Notes under the pieces: generated by a model
Seen by the model: only the letters and a program-made list of their open reading frames with translations
The model's database searches: none
What the model was told of the DNA's origin: nothing
Shown: positions 9,979 through 19,800 of the stretch, in pieces
Position numbering within the stretch: position 1 is the stretch's first letter
Layout of the letters: every line of letters begins with the position of its first letter
Made by a program: the position numbers and the translations under genes
Origin: CAYONQ01 sp964405375
GTDB lineage: Bacteria > Planctomycetota > Phycisphaerae > Sedimentisphaerales > Anaerobacaceae
Assembly: GCA_964405375.1 (NCBI GenBank)
Contig: CAYONQ010000001.1
Coordinates: forward strand, 1 to 61,623
Length of the DNA: 61,623 nt
Direction: 5' to 3'

Positions 9979-11400
9979 ATGGCAAAATCAGCAAAAACAA
10001 CCGGAAAGAAACGAACAAGAAAAATCCCTACCAAGCTCGCCAAGGTCAAGAGCAAAAAGGCGTTTAAGAGCTACGATGGGGCAATTAAGTACCTTTTAGG
10101 GAAGACAGACTACGAAAAGCAAAGGCATCTGCGGTACAATGTCGATACGTTTAATCTCAACAGGATGGAGAAGCTGCTGTCTTTAGTGGGCAATCCGCAT
10201 AAAAAAATCGCCACAGTCCATATAGCCGGCACAAAAGGCAAAGGCAGCACAGCCACAATGCTGGCGAAGATGCTTGAGGCAAACGGTTATAAGGTTGGAT
10301 TATACACATCCCCCCATGTGGTTCACCTGCATGAGCGAATTGCAGTCAACTCCAAAATGATTAACAAATCAGAAATGCACGGGCTACTGAACCGCATTTA
10401 CGCACCGGTTGAGAAGATGTCAAAGACCGAGTCCGGGGCCCCTACCTTCTTCGAGATTATGACGGCATTGGCGTTTATGCATTTTGCGGATGTTAAGACC
10501 GATATCTCGGTAATCGAAACAGGTTTAGGCGGCAGATTAGACAGCACCAACGTTATTCGGCCTGAAGTGGTCGGTATAACCAGTTTGAGCATTGACCACC
10601 AGCATCAATTAGGCGAAACAATCGACAAAATCGCATGGGAGAAGGCCGGTGTATTCAAGAGGGGTGTTCCAATTGTTACCGTGCAACAGGACCCGAAGGC
10701 GATGCGTGTTCTAAAGTCGCAGGCCAGCGCTATAAAGGCGCCAATGAGCACAACCGGCCAGGACATTGACTTCTCATATCGATTCGAGACATCGCGGGAA
10801 CATGGGCCGCATACGAGGGTCTGCCTGACAACGCCGACGAGTAAATTTGAACACCTGCGAGTGCCTTTACACGGCAAGCACCAAGCCATTAACTGCGGGC
10901 TGGCTCTGGCTATGCTGGATAAACTTAAGGTAATCGGCTACAAAATAGACGAAGAGAAAACAACCAGGGGATTGGACAGCGTCTCGCTAACCGGCCGAAT
11001 GGAAATGATTTGTGATGACCCGAGGATTATGATAGACGCCGCTCACAACGCCGCCAGCATCCGGGCCCTGATACATGCAACAGGTCAGAATATCCCTTAC
11101 GACTCTATGGTGGTAATCTTCGGCTGTAATGACGGCAAAGACGTCGAAGGGATGCTGCGTGAGCTGCAATATGGAGCCGACAAGGTGATATTCACCCGCA
11201 GTAACTCGGCGAGAGCGAAGTCTCCGGTGGAACTGGCGGATATGTATACCGAGATATGCGGCAAGATGTGCCAGACCGCTACGAGCTTAGGTGAGGCACT
11301 GCGGCTTGCCGGAAGCGCTGTCGGCAAAGAAGACCTGATTTGTATTACGGGCAGCTTTTATCTCATCGGCCAGGCCAAAGTGCGTATGCAAGCCAGCTAA
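9979..11400 (+). CDS. folC: Folylpolyglutamate synthase / dihydrofolate synthase FolC
   Basis: 473 aa Mur-ligase family enzyme that adds glutamate to dihydropteroate or folates with ATP. The ATP-binding loop GTKGKGST is at residues 84-91; LYTSPHVVHLHERI and ETGLGGRLDSTN are family signatures; the C-terminal domain has IDAAHNAAS. A Lys/Arg-rich extension of about 28 residues precedes the first family segment (YDGAIKYL). A GTG six bases upstream is in frame, but the ATG at 9979 sits 9 nt after a strong -10 box, so it is probably read from a leaderless mRNA. Confidence 0.93.
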   Translation: MAKSAKTTGKKRTRKIPTKLAKVKSKKAFKSYDGAIKYLLGKTDYEKQRHLRYNVDTFNLNRMEKLLSLVGNPHKKIATVHIAGTKGKGSTATMLAKMLEANGYKVGLYTSPHVVHLHERIAVNSKMINKSEMHGLLNRIYAPVEKMSKTESGAPTFFEIMTALAFMHFADVKTDISVIETGLGGRLDSTNVIRPEVVGITSLSIDHQHQLGETIDKIAWEKAGVFKRGVPIVTVQQDPKAMRVLKSQASAIKAPMSTTGQDIDFSYRFETSREHGPHTRVCLTTPTSKFEHLRVPLHGKHQAINCGLALAMLDKLKVIGYKIDEEKTTRGLDSVSLTGRMEMICDDPRIMIDAAHNAASIRALIHATGQNIPYDSMVVIFGCNDGKDVEGMLRELQYGADKVIFTRSNSARAKSPVELADMYTEICGKMCQTATSLGEALRLAGSAVGKEDLICITGSFYLIGQAKVRMQAS

Positions 11401-11661
11401 TCACGTCAGAGCAGGTGCACACCAGCAGCCACCGGCGACAAAAGAGACGACCTTTCTTTCCCATATAAGATACATTACTGGTTTTTCTCTTTACTGATAG
11501 TAGGTCAGATTTAGGTCTTCTTAATCGACTTTTTATACCCAAAGCCAAAGAGGCGAAAAATAGATTAAAATGGTCTTGGCAGTTTTCCAAGATGCAGGAT
11601 AATATCTGCTGATTTCTACGTAATGCTTTAGCTTCTATCGCAGCAAGAGAGAAATAAGGAA

Positions 11662-12996
11662 ATGGTCAATTCAACGGTTAGCAGCAAGACAACAAGCTCA
11701 TCTCAGTCGGGCCCGGAACTGACCCGCGGCCGACGGTTAGGGAAGTATCGGCTTGAAAAGCGGCTCGGCATCGGCGGTATGTGCGAGGTCTGGAAGGCCA
11801 AGGACTGCGTGGAGGGGATATGGGTGGCCCTGAAGATACCTCAGGCGGACATTAACGGCGAGCGCGATAACCAGAGCTTATTCAGGGAGATTCGGCTGGT
11901 TGCGCAGCTTCGTCATCCCCACATAATGCCGGTCAAGAACGCGGACATCATTGATGACTATGCGGTGATGGCAACCGAACTGTCGGTCGGGACTTTAGCC
12001 GACCGCTGTAAACCTATGTCGGTGCGGCGAATCATATCCATTACCGCCCAGGTGCTCGACGGGCTGGCCTACGCACACCACAATCGGCTGGTACACTGCG
12101 ATGTTACGCCGGGTAATATATTTCTTTTTCCAAACGGCAGGGCTGCGCTGGGGGATTTCGGTATTGGTTTGCGGCTTAAAGGCCGGATGAAAACTATAGA
12201 CGAATACGGCACTGTCGGGTACGTGGCGCCCGAGCAGGCGTATGGCCGACCCACCTATTGCAGCGACTGTTTTGCCGTTGGGTTAATCCTTTACGAATAT
12301 CTGACGGGGGTCCTTTTGCGGTGGCCCTTTCGCTGGCCCGGCCGGGGCTACAAGCGCCTGTGCGAGCGGACAAATACGGCTATGGCAAAATTCCTGCAAA
12401 AGTCTTTGTTGGTTAGCCCCGCCCGGCGATTTGCCAATGCCGAACAGATGCGAATGGCGCTGCTTCAGGCAATACCCAGAAACCTTAGAGGTAAGCTGGC
12501 CTTGAAATCGGTGGGTAAAGAAAAGGACGACTGGCGCAAGGTGCGGCGTAAGGCCTTTATCAGGCGATACGGCAAGGTTTTTCCCACCATTTTCCGGTGT
12601 GTGGAATGTGGCGAGCCGATAGCCGAGAGTATGGCGGTCTGTCCGTGGTGCGGCAGCAGCCGGAACCGGTTCGACACTCACAGTGAATTCAGCTATATCT
12701 GCCCGCGCTGCCATAAGGGTGTGCTGGGTGAGTGGCGATACTGCCCGTGGTGCTACGGTGCGGGTTTTAAGTCGCCCAGTTCCGAGCGTTCAAAGGGTGT
12801 GCGTTATCACGACCGGTGCAAGTACTGCGACGGCAAATTGATGCGTTTTATGCGATACTGCCCGTGGTGCCGGCGGAAGGTGCGACAGAAGTGGACTGTA
12901 GCAATCTTTCCAGAAGTATGCGGTCGATGCGGCTGGCCGGTAGATTCCAGCTTCTGGAATTACTGCCCGTGGTGTAAACAGGGCTTGATTCAATAA
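11662..12996 (+). CDS. Ser/Thr protein kinase with four C-terminal zinc ribbons
   Basis: 444 aa. Kinase domain at about 29-272: Gly loop GIGGMCEV, catalytic Lys58, Glu76, loop VHCDVTPGN (Asp147, Asn152), DFG 165-167, and VAPE 188-191. The usual HRD Arg is Cys, making it a non-RD kinase with its other catalytic residues kept. After residue 310 come four zinc-ribbon pairs, each ending in CPWC (ends near 330, 364, 393 and 438). No membrane helix, unlike many PknB-type kinases, so it should be cytoplasmic. A PP2C phosphatase gene follows, giving a probable kinase-phosphatase pair. AAGGA SD before the ATG. Confidence 0.93.
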   Translation: MVNSTVSSKTTSSSQSGPELTRGRRLGKYRLEKRLGIGGMCEVWKAKDCVEGIWVALKIPQADINGERDNQSLFREIRLVAQLRHPHIMPVKNADIIDDYAVMATELSVGTLADRCKPMSVRRIISITAQVLDGLAYAHHNRLVHCDVTPGNIFLFPNGRAALGDFGIGLRLKGRMKTIDEYGTVGYVAPEQAYGRPTYCSDCFAVGLILYEYLTGVLLRWPFRWPGRGYKRLCERTNTAMAKFLQKSLLVSPARRFANAEQMRMALLQAIPRNLRGKLALKSVGKEKDDWRKVRRKAFIRRYGKVFPTIFRCVECGEPIAESMAVCPWCGSSRNRFDTHSEFSYICPRCHKGVLGEWRYCPWCYGAGFKSPSSERSKGVRYHDRCKYCDGKLMRFMRYCPWCRRKVRQKWTVAIFPEVCGRCGWPVDSSFWNYCPWCKQGLIQ

Positions 12997-13001
12997 TAAA
13001 C

Positions 13002-13026
13002 TCAAACTGACCGATGGCCAGTTTGA
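13002..13026 (+). terminator. Hairpin after kinase gene
   Basis: TCAAACTG ... CAGTTTGA forms an 8-bp stem directly after the kinase stop. It is followed by A-rich rather than T-rich DNA, so intrinsic termination is uncertain. Confidence 0.4.
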
Positions 13027-13090
13027 AAATGTAAAAATCAAAGTGCAAAACGCAAAATTGCGGAATGTATTGTCAAAAATAGAGTTACAT

Positions 13091-13119
13091 TTAACCCGCC
13101 CCTCGGAGGGGCGGGTTAA
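13091..13119. terminator. Perfect 13-bp GC-rich hairpin
   Basis: TTAACCCGCCCCT-CGG-AGGGGCGGGTTAA is a perfect 13-bp inverted repeat between the kinase and phosphatase genes. No T tract follows on either strand. It could end kinase transcription, shield the mRNA end, or bind a protein. Confidence 0.55.
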
Positions 13120-13173
13120 ACATTTGCTACAAATCGGTTAGCTTGAGTAATAAAGGAAAGCGAAAAGTCATAA

Positions 13174-13956
13174 ATGATGAAAGACGCCGGCGGTAACCTA
13201 AAAGGACACTTTCCATTTTGCTGGGGTGCAGTTAGTGATACAGGCAAGGTGAGGAAGGAAAACGAGGATACGTTTCTGGTCGAGCCGGAATTGGGTCTGT
13301 TTCTGGTTTCAGACGGTATGGGGGGTGAGCGTGGAGGGGCGATTGCATCGAATATTGTGGCTGAAGACCTGCCCGTGATGATTGAGACCAGATTAGACAA
13401 ACTCAAATCACACAGCCCCCGGGCGATAAGAGCGCTTTTCAAAAAGACCATTATCGAACAAAGCAGACAAGTGCAGATGGAAGGGACAAGTGAGAGCGGC
13501 TACAAAGGGATGGGAGCAACGGTCGTTATGACACTGTTAAAAGACGGGCGGGCATACATCGCAAATCTGGGCGACAGCAGGATGTGTCGTTTTCGCAAAG
13601 GTAAGCTCGCGCAGCTTACGAAGGACCACTCGGTCGTATCCGAGCTTCTGCACGAAGGCAAGATTAGGCCGGAGGAAGCGGAAGGCCACGCCGCTGCGGG
13701 CCAAATCACGCACTACGTCGGTATGGAAGAAAAGGTCATCCCTTACGTACGGACATTTACTCTCAAAGAAAAAGACCGGCTGCTGCTGTGTACCGATGGG
13801 CTAACAGATATGGTAGATGACGCAGCCATTGCTGATATATTAGCAGGTGAGACAGAACCACAGGCGGCATCTGAAGCGCTTGTTGATGCGGCCAATGCTG
13901 CCGGCGGCTATGACAATGTTACGGCTATGGTTATCGATTGGCTTGGTCGTTCATAA
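13174..13956 (+). CDS. PP2C-family protein phosphatase
   Basis: 260 aa, one PPM/PP2C domain. Metal-binding motifs are intact: NEDTF near residue 30, SDGMGGERGG, NLGDSRMCR, LLCTDGLTDMV and GGYDNVTAMV. It should remove phosphate from Ser/Thr with two Mn/Mg ions in the cytoplasm. It follows the kinase gene on the same strand across a 177-nt gap holding two hairpins, so it probably opposes that kinase while being transcribed partly independently. Two consecutive ATGs (13174, 13177) are both possible starts. Confidence 0.94.
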   Translation: MMKDAGGNLKGHFPFCWGAVSDTGKVRKENEDTFLVEPELGLFLVSDGMGGERGGAIASNIVAEDLPVMIETRLDKLKSHSPRAIRALFKKTIIEQSRQVQMEGTSESGYKGMGATVVMTLLKDGRAYIANLGDSRMCRFRKGKLAQLTKDHSVVSELLHEGKIRPEEAEGHAAAGQITHYVGMEEKVIPYVRTFTLKEKDRLLLCTDGLTDMVDDAAIADILAGETEPQAASEALVDAANAAGGYDNVTAMVIDWLGRS

Positions 13957-14034
13957 TAACAGCCCAAAAAGCTGCCTCGGGAATTACCTCACCCCATAGA
14001 AATGTTTTCTCACCTACAAAGATTACCGGCAATT

Positions 14035-14043
14035 TGTTATAAT
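14035..14043 (+). promoter_or_regulatory. Extended -10 element upstream of amrS
   Basis: TGTTATAAT: a perfect -10 hexamer at 14038-14043 with the TG extension. No good -35 (TACAAA at 14015 is 3/6). A leader of about 80 nt would precede amrS. Confidence 0.5.
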
Positions 14044-14126
14044 TGCAGGTGGAATAACACAACAGGGTACGAACATCTGTCTGGATTGCCTTTTCGCCGG
14101 ATGGGCCATAAAAGGTGAGGGTTAAG

Positions 14127-15098
14127 TTGAAAGTTCAGTGCGAATTATGTCCGAAAAGGTGTGTAATTAAACCGGGCCAAAGCGGTGAGTGCCGGGTGAG
14201 AATCAACATCGACGGGGTGCTGCGAACGGTGGTTTATGGATACCCGTGCTCAATCCATATCGACCCTGTGGAAAAAAAGCCACTTTTTCACTTCCTGCCG
14301 AGCAGCGGAATTCTTTCACTTGCTACTGTCGGGTGTAATCTTCACTGCAGGAACTGCCAGAACTGGGAGATATCGCAGGCCAATCCGGAAGACAGCCAGG
14401 CGGCATTCTGCCCGCCTGAAAGACTCGTGGCATTAGCCAAGTACTACAACTGCCCCTCGGTGGCGTATACCTATACCGACCCGATTGTCTATTATGAATA
14501 TACCTACGACACGGCGAAGCTGGCCCGGGATAAAGGGATACGCAATGTGCTTGTAACAGCCGGCTATATCAACACCGAGCCGTGGAAACGACTGCTGGAA
14601 TACGTGGACGCAGCGAACATTGATTTGAAAGGAATTACCGATGATTTTTACCGGCAGGTGTGCTTTGGAACATTAAAGCCGGTGCAGCAGGCCCTGATAG
14701 AAGCTGCGGCCAGCGGAATACTGCTTGAGGTTACGAACCTGATTATCCCGACGTTAAACGACAAACCCGAGGAGATACGGCAACTCGCCCGCTGGGTCAA
14801 GATGAATCTCGGCAGCGATATACCGCTGCACTTTTCGAGATTCTTTCCGCGTTACAAGATGCGGCATCTGCCGCAAACTTCGTCGAAGACATTAGATATG
14901 GCCCGTGAGATTGCGGTCAGCGAAGGGCTGCACTACGTTTACATAGGAAATATTCGAAGCAAAACCGGGCAGAACACGTATTGTCCGGGCTGCAAGGCGC
15001 TTCTCATTGAGCGAAGCGGCTATACTATTCTGCAGAACCGGCTCAAAGATGGGTTTTGTCCGGATTGCGGTAGAGAGATATACGGGGTCTGGAAATGA
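14127..15098 (+). CDS. amrS: AmmeMemoRadiSam system radical SAM enzyme AmrS
   Basis: About 323 aa. It opens with a four-Cys zinc/iron segment CELCPKRCVI...GECRVR, then the radical SAM cluster motif CNLHCRNC (CX3CX2C) after VG, and has a C-terminal CPGC...CPDC ribbon. This is the PflA-related family that co-occurs with Memo and AMMECR1 proteins; its substrate is not known to me. I place the start at a TTG with GAGG 6 nt upstream; a GTG at 14115 without an SD is the alternative. Its TGA overlaps the ATG of the next gene (ATGA), so translation is coupled. Confidence 0.93.
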   Translation: MKVQCELCPKRCVIKPGQSGECRVRINIDGVLRTVVYGYPCSIHIDPVEKKPLFHFLPSSGILSLATVGCNLHCRNCQNWEISQANPEDSQAAFCPPERLVALAKYYNCPSVAYTYTDPIVYYEYTYDTAKLARDKGIRNVLVTAGYINTEPWKRLLEYVDAANIDLKGITDDFYRQVCFGTLKPVQQALIEAAASGILLEVTNLIIPTLNDKPEEIRQLARWVKMNLGSDIPLHFSRFFPRYKMRHLPQTSSKTLDMAREIAVSEGLHYVYIGNIRSKTGQNTYCPGCKALLIERSGYTILQNRLKDGFCPDCGREIYGVWK

Positions 15099-15277
15099 CA
15101 CGCAGAAAATTTATTGAGAAATTGATAAAGGCGGGGTCGGTAATTATTGTGGGCGGCTGGCATCTGACGAAAAAGGCCTCGCCGCGGAGATTTGTGCGGG
15201 CCCTTCGAATTAAAAAATATCCCGGCTCTCTAAAGCCCCTGCGTAATATCCATAAACAAGGCAAGTGGAGCGGCTGA
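15095..15277 (+). CDS. 60-aa Tat-signal-like peptide in the AmrS operon
   Basis: Begins MTRRKFIEKLIKAGSVIIVGG, a twin-arginine-like n-region (RRKFI) followed by a short hydrophobic stretch, then a strongly basic tail with RIKKYPGSLKPL and ending KQGKWSG. It overlaps the amrS stop by ATGA and ends 1 nt before the next ATG, so it is very likely translated. I do not recognise a family. It could be a small membrane-anchored partner or a Tat-exported peptide. The tail is as conserved-looking (Pro, Gly, Trp rich) as a binding motif, but that is only an impression. Confidence 0.75.
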   Translation: MTRRKFIEKLIKAGSVIIVGGWHLTKKASPRRFVRALRIKKYPGSLKPLRNIHKQGKWSG

Positions 15278-15278
15278 T

Positions 15279-16883
15279 ATGAACAAGCGAACCAAGAAAA
15301 TTACCCTGAGAAAATCCATTCTGGGTTTTGTGATTTTATTTCTGGTCATTCTCGCTGTTGTCTTCTGGGACGTGCGTATCCCGGAACCCATGGTCCCGGT
15401 GGAGGAGGGCCCAGCGCCAAAAAAAGCAGAGCCGGTAAAGGTGGCGAAGGCCGTTCTGCACTCGCCGCTTGCCGGCAAATGGTATCCCGCCGATGGACAG
15501 GCACTTAGCAGACAGATTGAGGGGTTTTTTCAAAAAGCGGATGTCGAGCCGAGAGCGGATGTAATTGCGTTGATTCTGCCGCACGCGGGGTATCAGTTCT
15601 CCGGCCAGACGGCGGTCTGCGGGCTGGCGACCACCGATAAAGAATATAAACGCATCGTCATCATCGGCCCAAGTCACTATGTGCCTATGGAAGATATGCT
15701 GAGCGTGCCGAGGGTAACACATTACGAAACGCCGTTAGGAGAGATACCTCTGGATGTGGAGTTTATAGAGAAGCTCCTGAAACACCCGGTATTTCAGAAC
15801 TCGCCGCAGACACACGAGTACGAGCACAGCGTTCAGATAGAGCTGCCGCTGCTACAATACCGGCAAAAGGATTTTAAGCTCGTGCCGATTGTGGCCGGGG
15901 CCTGCTCATCAGAAACAATTGAGAAGGCCGCCGCCGTTTTGAAAGGTCTGGTTGACGATGGGACAGTTGTAATCGCAAGCTCGGATTTTGTGCACTACGG
16001 CCGCAACTATGGTTACGTGCCGTTTACGGAAAATATACCTGAACAGATAAAGAAACTCGATATGGGGGCGTACGAACACATTGCCAGGTTAGACATTGGG
16101 GGCTTTCTGGAATATAAGCAGAGAACCGGCGCAACTATATGCGGCTATATTCCGCTTGCGATATTGCTTTCGATGTTAGACAAATCGGCCGAGGCGAAGC
16201 TGATAAAATACACAACCTCCGGCGAGCTGACGGGGGATTTCAGCAATTCGGTGAGCTACCTTTCGGTGTCCTTTTCAGGGAGGTGGGGAAACGTGGCGGG
16301 AATCGAGCCGCAGACGACTAACCCCGGATTGACCGAAGAAGATAAGGAGCAACTCCTGAATTTAGCGAGGCAATCTCTGGTTTACTTCCTGGAGAACCGC
16401 CGCGTCCCGCAGCTATCAGAACTAAACGTTACGGCCAACGAGGCGATGAAATCTCCACGTGCGGTGTTTGTAACGCTCAAGAAGAATTCTCATCTGAGGG
16501 GTTGTATAGGTGATATTTTTCCACAACGGCCTTTATGCAGGTCGGTAGCTATCAATGCGATTAACGCTGGTGTTAATGACAGGCGTTTTCTGCCGGTAAC
16601 AAAACAAGAGTGTAACGATATTACAATCGAGATATCCGCACTGACGGCACCGCAGCCCATCGGGTCGGCGGATGAGATAAGAATCGGCATAGACGGTGTC
16701 GTGTTAAATAAGGACGGCCGGTCGGCTGTGTTTCTGCCCCAAGTTGCGCCCGAGCAGGGCTGGGACGTTAATCAAATGCTCACACACCTGTCGCTGAAGG
16801 CGGGTTTGAGCGGCGATGCCTGGAAGGAAGGTGCGAGCTTTCTGGTGTTCCAGGCGGTTATTTTTGGTGAAGAAGAAAGATGA
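15279..16883 (+). CDS. amrB: Memo-AMMECR1 fusion (AmmeMemoRadiSam proteins B and A)
   Basis: 534 aa. A signal anchor lies at residues 13-31. Residues ~60-330 are a Memo domain: the metal/active-site residues of the family are kept as LPHAGY (His102), GPSHYVP (His133), SSDFVHYG and ATICGY (Cys288). Residues ~345-530 are an AMMECR1 domain with its hallmark HLRGCIGDI (His405-Cys409). These two are often separate genes; here they form one membrane-anchored protein. It sits in a coupled operon after amrS and the 60-aa peptide, and its TGA overlaps the ATG of the next gene. Confidence 0.94.
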   Translation: MNKRTKKITLRKSILGFVILFLVILAVVFWDVRIPEPMVPVEEGPAPKKAEPVKVAKAVLHSPLAGKWYPADGQALSRQIEGFFQKADVEPRADVIALILPHAGYQFSGQTAVCGLATTDKEYKRIVIIGPSHYVPMEDMLSVPRVTHYETPLGEIPLDVEFIEKLLKHPVFQNSPQTHEYEHSVQIELPLLQYRQKDFKLVPIVAGACSSETIEKAAAVLKGLVDDGTVVIASSDFVHYGRNYGYVPFTENIPEQIKKLDMGAYEHIARLDIGGFLEYKQRTGATICGYIPLAILLSMLDKSAEAKLIKYTTSGELTGDFSNSVSYLSVSFSGRWGNVAGIEPQTTNPGLTEEDKEQLLNLARQSLVYFLENRRVPQLSELNVTANEAMKSPRAVFVTLKKNSHLRGCIGDIFPQRPLCRSVAINAINAGVNDRRFLPVTKQECNDITIEISALTAPQPIGSADEIRIGIDGVVLNKDGRSAVFLPQVAPEQGWDVNQMLTHLSLKAGLSGDAWKEGASFLVFQAVIFGEEER

Positions 16884-19800
16884 GATTTGCCCGCCCCGTT
16901 AGAAGTAAGTTGCAAGGAGAGGATACTGCCGCTGCCGTGCGGATTTCTAACGGGGCCCGCCGGTTTCTGATATTCAGTTATGGTTTGTTTACTATTGCCG
17001 CCCAGGCGCTTCTGTTTCGCGAGTTTATCACCACCTTCGAGGGCAACGATATAAGCGTTGGGATATTCTTCGGCTCGTGGTTTTTGTGGGTTGGTTTGGG
17101 GGCGATGCTGGTTTACAAAGCAGAGGCGGTGGCTAAGAAGCTGGTTCGCAACATGGAATTTCTGTTTCTGGCCTATCTGCCGGCTTTTATATTAGAGTTA
17201 ATACTGATTATCCAGGCCCGTGAGCTTGCAGGCATCGAGCCGTATGCACTGTTGAGCGTACGGGCCATTCTGCTTTTATCAATAGTGGTTAGCGCACCGG
17301 TCAGTGTCATTACGGGGATGCTGTTTCCCACCGCCTGCCGATGGGTCCAGCAGGAGAGGGAACTGCCTGTTTCGTATGTGTATATCACCGAGGCGGCGGG
17401 AGGCTTCACCGGCGGACTCGGTGTAACCGTTCTTCTGGGATTTGGCGTAAGTTCGGCAACGGTTTTTCTTATACTTGCCTTTGTCGTCTGTCTATCGGTA
17501 TCTGTCATTCAATTTGCCAAGGCGAGAGAGCGGCGCTCGGACGGTTTACCGTCTCGACTTTCTATCGTTCGATTGTCCGTATATTTGCTGCCTCTTTTTG
17601 TGGTGCTTTGCTTAGCCGGCGGGGCTGATAGGCCGTTGATGCGTTATGTGCGAGTTGTAAAATGGACAAAGCTGCTTCCTAAAGACGCTCTGGTTGGGTC
17701 ATTCCAGACAGCCCAGGCCGAGTATCTCTACGGGGTCTATCACGGTCAATGGATAGCCGTTCGCGAAGGCAGTGTTACCGAATCGCTGCCCGATGAAGAA
17801 ACCGCCGGTCGAATAGCCGCTACGGCTCTGTGCCAGAATCACGACGCTAAAAGAATCCTGGTGGTGGGTTCGGGATTGGGGCTGTGCGGCGAATTTCTGC
17901 GCCTGAGACAGATTGAGCAGGTGACCTGGGCACACTGCGACAGTGAATACGTCCAGAAGGTCAACAGATTCATACCGGCGGAACTTAAAATCAACGATGA
18001 GCGGTTATCTTATCTTGCCGGTGATGTTCGCTCTCTGCTGGGCCGCCGCCCTGCAAAAGACAGCGAAAGAAAACCCTATGACATAGTAATCATCAATCTG
18101 CCCGATGCGACCAGCTCGGTCCTTAACCGTTACTTCACGCTTGAATTTTATCAGCAGGTCAAAGAACGCTTAAGTCCTGACGGCGTGCTGGGAGTTCGTA
18201 TAGCAGGCGGTGAAAACATTATGGGCACCGAGCTAATCAATCTCGGCGCCTCTACAAAGCTGACGCTGGAGAAGGTCTTCTCGCAGCTTGTTTTAACGCC
18301 CGGCGAGGATACCTGGTTCATCGCATCCGATTCAGAAAATCTTACCGGCGACCCCGGCACTTTGCGGGACCGCTTTGCAACGATAGAAGGCGGAAGCGAC
18401 ATTCTTGCCGCCGAGGCGCTGCTTAGTATCTATCTGCCGGGGCGTGCGGCCACAGCCGTTGAGAACTATTCTGCTGCAGATTTACCGCAGGCACTTCTGA
18501 TTAACCGCGATTCGAGACCGCTGACGCATCTATACAGCTTATTACTCGCAGCGAAACAATCAGGGGCGCCGATTACAAAACTCGTTAAACATCTGGCTTT
18601 GGCGGGGCCGTCGGCCTTTCTTATCCCCGTTCTGATTTTTGTGGTCTTGCGGGTTATCTACATATTAAAAACAGCTCAGCGAGACATAAGGTCCAGCTTC
18701 GACAGTGCATTTCTGGTTTTCTCAGCGGGGTGGGTGGCAATCGGCGTTGTGATTTCTCTGATGTTTTTGTATCAGACCCGTTTCGGCTCGCTGTACCTGC
18801 ACATCGGGGTTATTTCATCTTTGTTTATGGCGGGCCTGACCGCCGGCGCAGTTTTAACTTCGTATCTCGTGAAGCGCAGGGGTAAGATGCTGCTGTTTAA
18901 AGTAATCCTGCTACATATACTAATCCTAATCGTAATCGCTTTTTGGCCGGCTGAACTGTGGACACATCCGGCGTTTGCGATTGCATTTGTTCTCTGCGGG
19001 CTGTGTTCGGGCAGTTACTTTCCGCTGGCTGCCGGCCAGCTTGCCGATTCTGCGTTTGAGCCGGGCCAGGCCGGCAGCAAGCTCGAAACCGCCGACCACC
19101 TCGGTGCATCAGCAGGAGGTGTGCTGACGAGCATTGCGCTTGTGCCTGTGCTGGGGACGAGGGCGACCTTATTCGTATTTGTTCTTCTCATTCTGGCCAA
19201 CGTGCCGGCTGCGGCACTAAAGATATACAGGCCAAAGCTGGTTTTTTCTTCGGATGCAGGTGCTTTTAGCTTACGTCGGCTCGGCTATATCTTATTCGGC
19301 GTGGGTCTGGCCGTTATGCTGTGCTCGAACCTGCTTATCTATGCCGGCAGAGGGCTGAGGCCGTCACTGTCGCAGTATGCGGCCCAGGCACTGGCCGGCG
19401 AATCGCACATCGAGCAGGCATCAGCGGTTGTCGGTGACAATGCCAAAAAGGTCAGCTATTTCAAGGTCTATGAGCCCGCTGATACGGCAGCGGAAAAGGC
19501 AACCAAAGAAATAGATACCAAACCGCCGGAGCCGGGAGCCCAAAAACTAACCGGATACATCTTCAGCTCCGAGGAGCTGGCGGACGAGGTTCGCGGATTC
19601 GGCGGTAAGATGAATCTTGCCATTTATGTGGATACTGCCGGCAGACTGATTAACTTCCACATAATACGGTCAAATGAAACGCCTTCATACCTTGAGATGC
19701 TCGGCCAATGGCGTGGGCTTCTCAATGGTCGTGAGCTTTTCCGGTCCCGGCCGTTCGCCGACGTTCACGCTGTAACCGGTGCCACCGTAAGCTCTATGGC

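Noticed and set aside
18150..18400. Functional aminopropyltransferase in the triple fusion
   Set aside because: The motif INLPDATSSVLNR is only aminopropyltransferase-like (Ala where Pro is usual in LPDP); I call it spermidine-synthase-like, not spermidine synthase.
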